Source of the DNA: Pyrobaculum sp. 3827-6
Lineage (GTDB): Archaea > Thermoproteota > Thermoprotei > Thermoproteales > Thermoproteaceae
Length of the DNA: 64,000 nt
Assembly (NCBI RefSeq): GCF_025641885.1
Contig: NZ_JAOTQN010000001.1
Location: forward strand, 992,001-1,056,000
Direction of reading: 5' to 3'
In this document: piece by piece, positions 60,175-64,000 of the stretch
Position numbering within the stretch: position 1 is the first letter of the stretch
Layout of the letters: every line of letters begins with the position of its first letter
Translations under genes and position numbers: made by a program
The notes under the pieces: generated by a model
What the model saw: only the letters and a program-made list of their open reading frames with translations
What the model was told of the DNA's origin: nothing
Database searches by the model: none

Positions 60175-61919
60175 TCGGCTTTAAACGCCAACAATTGGTA
60201 TTCGCCTATTATGTTCGCCGGGGCAAATTCGCTTGGCGCGGTGTTTATCAACCCGACGAGTACGTATATCTTATTGCCGTGTACGTCTAAATCTAGCGGA
60301 ACTCCGAACTGCGGAATAGTGATGAACCTAGCCACCACCCTATACCTACAGACATCAAAAACATAGACGCCAGACATAGAGGCGTCAGCCGCCACCCAAT
60401 CCTGTCCAATAGGCACATAGACAAAACAGCCAGCTATCGCAAACGGGATAACCTTCCCATACATAGGCATGCCTATGAATTTGTCTACATAGAGGAGCTG
60501 TCCATTAGTCAAATTCAAGACAAAGATCTTAGTCTGGTTGGGGTGTTGAATGAGGGGCCTCCTCTCGGCGCCTGGCGCCCAGTAGGTGACGTACGTGCTG
60601 CTCGTATAAGCCACGACTCTGCCCTGAGTTACGCCGGCTAGCCCGCTGAAGGTGTATACGTATGATGTTATTAACGTGTGGTTTCTGCTCTTCTGCGGTA
60701 TTACCAACGCCTGCGCCGGTATTGGCGTCATTATAGATGCAGACCACAGCACAACCGGCATTCCGAGCTCTGCGGATCTCTTGTTATCCAGGGCATATAT
60801 CGTGCCTTGATCTGTAACGACTACGAGATTCTTCGCGTCTGGCGAAAGAGCAAGGCCGTTCCAAATACTTGTGTAGTTGAAGTAGGGCACTAATGGCGGC
60901 GGCGCGAATTTGTAAAGCAGATTGCCGTTCGTGGCGTTAAGCACGTAGACAACGCCGCTGAACCACTTGTACGGATTTCTAGGATCAATATACCACCAAG
61001 TAGCCACGGCGACGTATCCCCCACTCGCCGTTGCTATAGGCAGGGAGGTGTACGCCGGCCCCTCTTTGGGCCAGTACCACACGACGTCCCAGCTACCTAT
61101 CTTCACTGCAAGAAGGCGCGACGCTTGCACAGAGGTGTATTTACTGACTACATACTCTGTCTTATTCAAGACATTTCTCAACTCTGGATACATTTTTATG
61201 AGGTTATATTTAACTAGTACGTACTTTAGCTGTTGACTAACTGGATCAATTACCGATTCTCCTATAGTTACAAACATTAAGCCGTCTGAGAATGTTATAA
61301 ACATCGGCCGGACTCCGTACCAAGGCTGTTTTGTTATTGTAGCGTCTGTTGCGTTTGAGGGGCCTAGGAGGTACTGGGCCAGCTTTATAGAAGCCACCTC
61401 CCTCCAGCTGGACGTGTCGTAGATCACTAGTTCTCCCTCCCTAGAAGCTATGCCAACTACGAGGTACTTCCCGTCGGGAGTGAAGTCCTGTACGTAATAA
61501 GGCACTCTACCTAACCCATATGTAAACTTAGCTACAAGCGTCCCATTAGAGGCGAATATATACAACTCGCCCTTTTGAGTACCCACGGCTATAAACCTGC
61601 CGTCGGGTGAGGTTGTGACAATGCCTTTCTCGTAGGTGGACCAGTCCCAGGCACGTGCGTAAATTCCATTTTGTATTAACCAGTCCTTATCTACAAGAGG
61701 CTGAGTTGTCCAGAGGAGTTTCAGCTGGGTTGGGTATTGTTGCTGTACGGTGATCTGCGGCGTTGTGCGCGTGGCGTTGGCTAACTGTGTGCTTAGAGGT
61801 GCGGAGGAGGTAGGCGGGCGGGTTTGAATAGGCGCCTTTTCTTGTTGTATAGAAAATAGGAGACTTCCGACGAGGGCCGCTAATACTACTAAGATAAGAT
61901 ATACCCACTTTTTGCTCAT
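60171..61919 (-). CDS. membrane-anchored beta-propeller protein
   Basis: An N-terminal membrane segment (WVYLILVVLAALVGSLLFSI) is followed by a Thr/Gln linker and a ~500-residue propeller. Repeated blades read SPDGRFIAVGTQKGELYIFA, TPDGKYLVVGIASREGELVIYD and SPDAKNLVVVTDQGTIYALD (PQQ/WD-like). The protein would face outside the cell. It is the first gene of the ECF operon and could capture the substrate, replacing a binding protein. A TATA-like ACTTAAATA lies about 29 bases upstream of ATG 61919. Confidence 0.75.
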   Translation of the reverse strand: MSKKWVYLILVVLAALVGSLLFSIQQEKAPIQTRPPTSSAPLSTQLANATRTTPQITVQQQYPTQLKLLWTTQPLVDKDWLIQNGIYARAWDWSTYEKGIVTTSPDGRFIAVGTQKGELYIFASNGTLVAKFTYGLGRVPYYVQDFTPDGKYLVVGIASREGELVIYDTSSWREVASIKLAQYLLGPSNATDATITKQPWYGVRPMFITFSDGLMFVTIGESVIDPVSQQLKYVLVKYNLIKMYPELRNVLNKTEYVVSKYTSVQASRLLAVKIGSWDVVWYWPKEGPAYTSLPIATASGGYVAVATWWYIDPRNPYKWFSGVVYVLNATNGNLLYKFAPPPLVPYFNYTSIWNGLALSPDAKNLVVVTDQGTIYALDNKRSAELGMPVVLWSASIMTPIPAQALVIPQKSRNHTLITSYVYTFSGLAGVTQGRVVAYTSSTYVTYWAPGAERRPLIQHPNQTKIFVLNLTNGQLLYVDKFIGMPMYGKVIPFAIAGCFVYVPIGQDWVAADASMSGVYVFDVCRYRVVARFITIPQFGVPLDLDVHGNKIYVLVGLINTAPSEFAPANIIGEYQLLAFKAE

Positions 61920-61980
61920 GTCTCATCTCGAAATTAGCCAGATATTTAAGTATTACAGAGCTCGTATTGGTGTATTAAAA

Positions 61981-61990
61981 ATTTATAAAT
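61981..61990 (+). promoter_or_regulatory. promoter of the cobN genes
   Basis: An ATTTATAAAT box 23 bases before ATG 62009 fits a leaderless transcript divergent from the ECF operon. Confidence 0.55.
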
Positions 61991-62008
61991 ACGCGGCTTC
62001 CTGTACAT

Positions 62009-63532
62009 ATGCAGGTTGCTGTAACCAAAAAGGGCGAGGAGCTCCGCGCCGTTTTTAAAACTGCACTGGAGATTCTGGATAGAATTAGGGAGAGTTCCTC
62101 CAGCGAGGTCGCCGGTTTTTTAACTGGGCTGGAGGGCGGCTATGTAGAGCCCGGCTACTCCGGAGCACTTACGCGGGGTAAAATCGAGGTATTGCCCACG
62201 GGCCGTAACTTCTTCGCCGTTGATCCAACACAGTTGCCTAGCCCCTCGGCATGGAAAATTGGCGTGGAGTCTGCAGAGAAGTTAATCAAGTACTACATGG
62301 AGAGGCACGGGAAGTATCCGGAGAGCGTTGGTGAGGTTTTGTGGTCTATAGATGCTTACAAAGCCGACGGAGAACAACTAGCTCAAATATTATATCTACT
62401 GGGGGTTAGGCCCACATGGGATTCGAGCGGCTCGGTGAGGGGTCTTGAGGTTATACCGCTTGAGGAACTGGGCAGGCCGAGGATAGATGTCTTAGTGAGA
62501 ATTAGCGGAATTGTGAGAGATACCCTCCCCAACTACATCTACTTAATAGACGAGGCCGTCGCCAAGGTGGTAGCACTGGACGAGCCTTATGAGATGAATT
62601 ACCCAAGAAAACACTATTTTGAAAACCTTGAGAAGCTGAAGGCCGTCGGCGCCGACGATGTAGAGGAGTTAGCGAGGGCCAGAGTATTCGCCGAGCCGCC
62701 GGGCGCTTACGGAGCGGGCGTCAACTACGCGGTGGAGGCATCTGCTTGGAGGACCGATGAGGATTTAGCCAAGACCTGGGTTCAGTGGGCTGGCTACGCC
62801 TACACGAGGGGGTCCTTCGGCAAGCCTGCCCATGAGGCCCTACTTACTAACCTACACTACGTCGACATGGTGAATAGAAACCATATAAGCGACGAACACG
62901 ATATATTTAACTGCTGTTGCTACTTCGCTTACCACGGCGGATTTGCCAACGCGGCTAAGGTAGTCTCTGGAAAGGATGTGGAGGTGGTGACTGTGGATAC
63001 GAGGGACATCAGCAACGTGGATGTGAGGGATATGGGTGATGAGATTGAGCGCGTAGTCCGGGCGAAGCTTCTCAACCCGGTGTGGATTTCGGAAATGAAG
63101 AAACACGGCTACCGCGGGGCCAGCGAATTCTCTAAGAAGATACTTCACCTATACGGCTGGTCCGCCACGACGAAATTGGTGGAGAAGTGGGTCTTTGACG
63201 AGATCACCAAGACCTATGTCCTCGACGAGGAGATGAGGAGGTGGTTTATGGAAAACAACGTACACGCCCTTGAGGAGATAGCGAGGAGGCTTGTGGAGGC
63301 GGCGGAGCGCGGCCTCTGGAAAGCCGACAAGGAGATTTTGGAGAAGTTGCGCAGCATCTATACAGAGATCGAGGCTGTTCTCGAAGGCGAGATTGAGGGG
63401 GAGGTCCAAGGAGGAGCTATTGCGATATTTACAGCCTCAGACGTAGATATGTGGCGTAATTCGGACGCGATGAAGAGAGCGGAGGATGCCTTTGAAAAGC
63501 TGAAGAAGATAAGCGTAAGGCTGAAGGCATGA
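62009..63532 (+). CDS. cobN: CobN/BchH-type chelatase, C-terminal half
   Basis: CobN is the large subunit of cobaltochelatase. The sequence LEELGRPRIDVLVRISGIVRD and the following NYIYLIDEAVAKVVALDEP are CobN-specific, as are AYGAGVNYAVEASAWRTDEDLA and the C-terminal DVDMWRNSDAMKRAEDAF. 507 residues cover only the C-terminal part of the usual ~1200. It overlaps the following gene, which encodes the N-terminal half, by 4 bases. Confidence 0.85.
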   Translation: MQVAVTKKGEELRAVFKTALEILDRIRESSSSEVAGFLTGLEGGYVEPGYSGALTRGKIEVLPTGRNFFAVDPTQLPSPSAWKIGVESAEKLIKYYMERHGKYPESVGEVLWSIDAYKADGEQLAQILYLLGVRPTWDSSGSVRGLEVIPLEELGRPRIDVLVRISGIVRDTLPNYIYLIDEAVAKVVALDEPYEMNYPRKHYFENLEKLKAVGADDVEELARARVFAEPPGAYGAGVNYAVEASAWRTDEDLAKTWVQWAGYAYTRGSFGKPAHEALLTNLHYVDMVNRNHISDEHDIFNCCCYFAYHGGFANAAKVVSGKDVEVVTVDTRDISNVDVRDMGDEIERVVRAKLLNPVWISEMKKHGYRGASEFSKKILHLYGWSATTKLVEKWVFDEITKTYVLDEEMRRWFMENNVHALEEIARRLVEAAERGLWKADKEILEKLRSIYTEIEAVLEGEIEGEVQGGAIAIFTASDVDMWRNSDAMKRAEDAFEKLKKISVRLKA

Positions 63533-64000
63533 GGATATCCGTAGTGCTGGGCTACGGTGGCTACTCTATTAACATTTTTAGAAAGGTCTTGGAGGAGGAA
63601 GCGGCGAGGTTTGGCTTTGAGTGGCTTGCGGCCGTTGACGAGGTTTCTGAGAAGTATGCAGAGCTCTACGGTTCTTCAGACGCGGTGTTTATCTACTCTC
63701 ACAACCTCCCTGAGAAGGTAGTTGATGCTTTGAAGAGAGGTCTTGCATCCGGCGCCATTAAGGTCTGCCTAAACGCAGGGTATCTCTACAACTACCCAGA
63801 GCTGGTTAAGCCTGCCGACGTGAGGGTGCAGGAACTCGCCAGGAGGTACTACGTATTAGGCGGCGAAAAGAACCTACGCTCTCTCGTGAGATACATGCTC
63901 AAACTACTTGACCGTCAGGTGGAGCCTGACCCCCCGGAGGAGCTCCCGTGGCACTTCATATACCACCCGAGACTCGGTATCTTCAACACCACTAAGGAGT
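63529..64000 (+). CDS. cobN: CobN/BchH-type chelatase, N-terminal half (runs off window)
   Basis: ATG 63529 starts MRISVVLGYGGYSINIFRKVL, an N-terminal CobN-like region. DAVFIYSHNLPEKVVDALK and later LPWHFIYHPRLGIFNTTKE match the beginning of CobN. The gene continues beyond the right edge. Together with the preceding gene it would make a full CobN, but with the halves encoded in reversed order. Confidence 0.78.
   Translation, partial: MRISVVLGYGGYSINIFRKVLEEEAARFGFEWLAAVDEVSEKYAELYGSSDAVFIYSHNLPEKVVDALKRGLASGAIKVCLNAGYLYNYPELVKPADVRVQELARRYYVLGGEKNLRSLVRYMLKLLDRQVEPDPPEELPWHFIYHPRLGIFNTTKE

Overview
The window is chromosomal DNA of a hyperthermophilic crenarchaeon close to Pyrobaculum (Thermoproteales). 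The evidence is GC-rich and densely packed coding, TATA boxes 22-26 bases before the first codon (leaderless mRNAs), ATGA/GTGA overlaps inside operons, an archaeal nurA-herA-mre11-rad50 operon, archaeal aRF1 and uS10, a Taw3/TYW3 wyosine enzyme, and LysW-carrier lysine/arginine biosynthesis.

Layout. 1-7.6 kb: housekeeping genes (TldD, a frameshifted SixA-like phosphatase, a DapA-family aldolase, Taw3, SurE, uS10, aRF1). 7.7-14.0 kb: the end-resection operon nurA-herA-mre11-rad50, with a SWIM-like zinc motif at the end of HerA. 14.2-19.8 kb: MoxR ATPase, VWA protein, CBS protein, a thioredoxin-fold exported protein and an ADP-forming acyl-CoA synthetase alpha subunit. 19.6-22.1 kb: a PotABC-like ABC transporter without a binding protein. 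23.0-25.9 kb: argH with a zinc ribbon, then argG-lysW. 26.1-42.6 kb: a defence island with an EVE-domain protein, a type II restriction-modification pair, a helicase/DUF499 ATPase/DUF1156 methylase (Hma-like) system, and a catalytically degenerate PIWI protein with an unknown partner. 42.6-47.3 kb: lysX-lysY-lysZ, divergent from thrC-aspartokinase. 47.4-49.8 kb: a mobile element carrying TnpB plus a GIY-YIG nuclease between long inverted repeats, inserted between aspartokinase and asd. 51-55 kb: a decayed ATPase, a metallo-beta-lactamase-fold protein and a degenerate AMP-binding protein. 55.7-61.9 kb: an ECF-type transporter operon with large extracytoplasmic parts. 62.0-64.0 kb: a split cobN with the C-terminal half encoded first.

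The most unusual observation concerns amino-acid biosynthesis. argG, lysX and thrC cannot be read in frame from their natural start codons. From the ATG that fits the promoter (lysX, thrC) or that overlaps the upstream stop (argG), each reading frame ends after 9-25 codons. Each enters the enzyme frame if the ribosome slips -1 on a run of exactly four G read as xxG-GGG. The codon after the productive GGG is nearly always for an end product of that pathway: Arg (CGA) in argG; Lys (AAA) and Arg (CGA), plus one Pro, in lysX; Ile (ATT) and Thr (ACG) in thrC. This looks like a hungry-codon frameshift switch that makes the enzyme when the amino acid is scarce, a leaderless counterpart of bacterial leader-peptide attenuation. 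The alternative is three independent missing G bases in the sequence; the cognate-codon pattern argues against that but does not exclude it.
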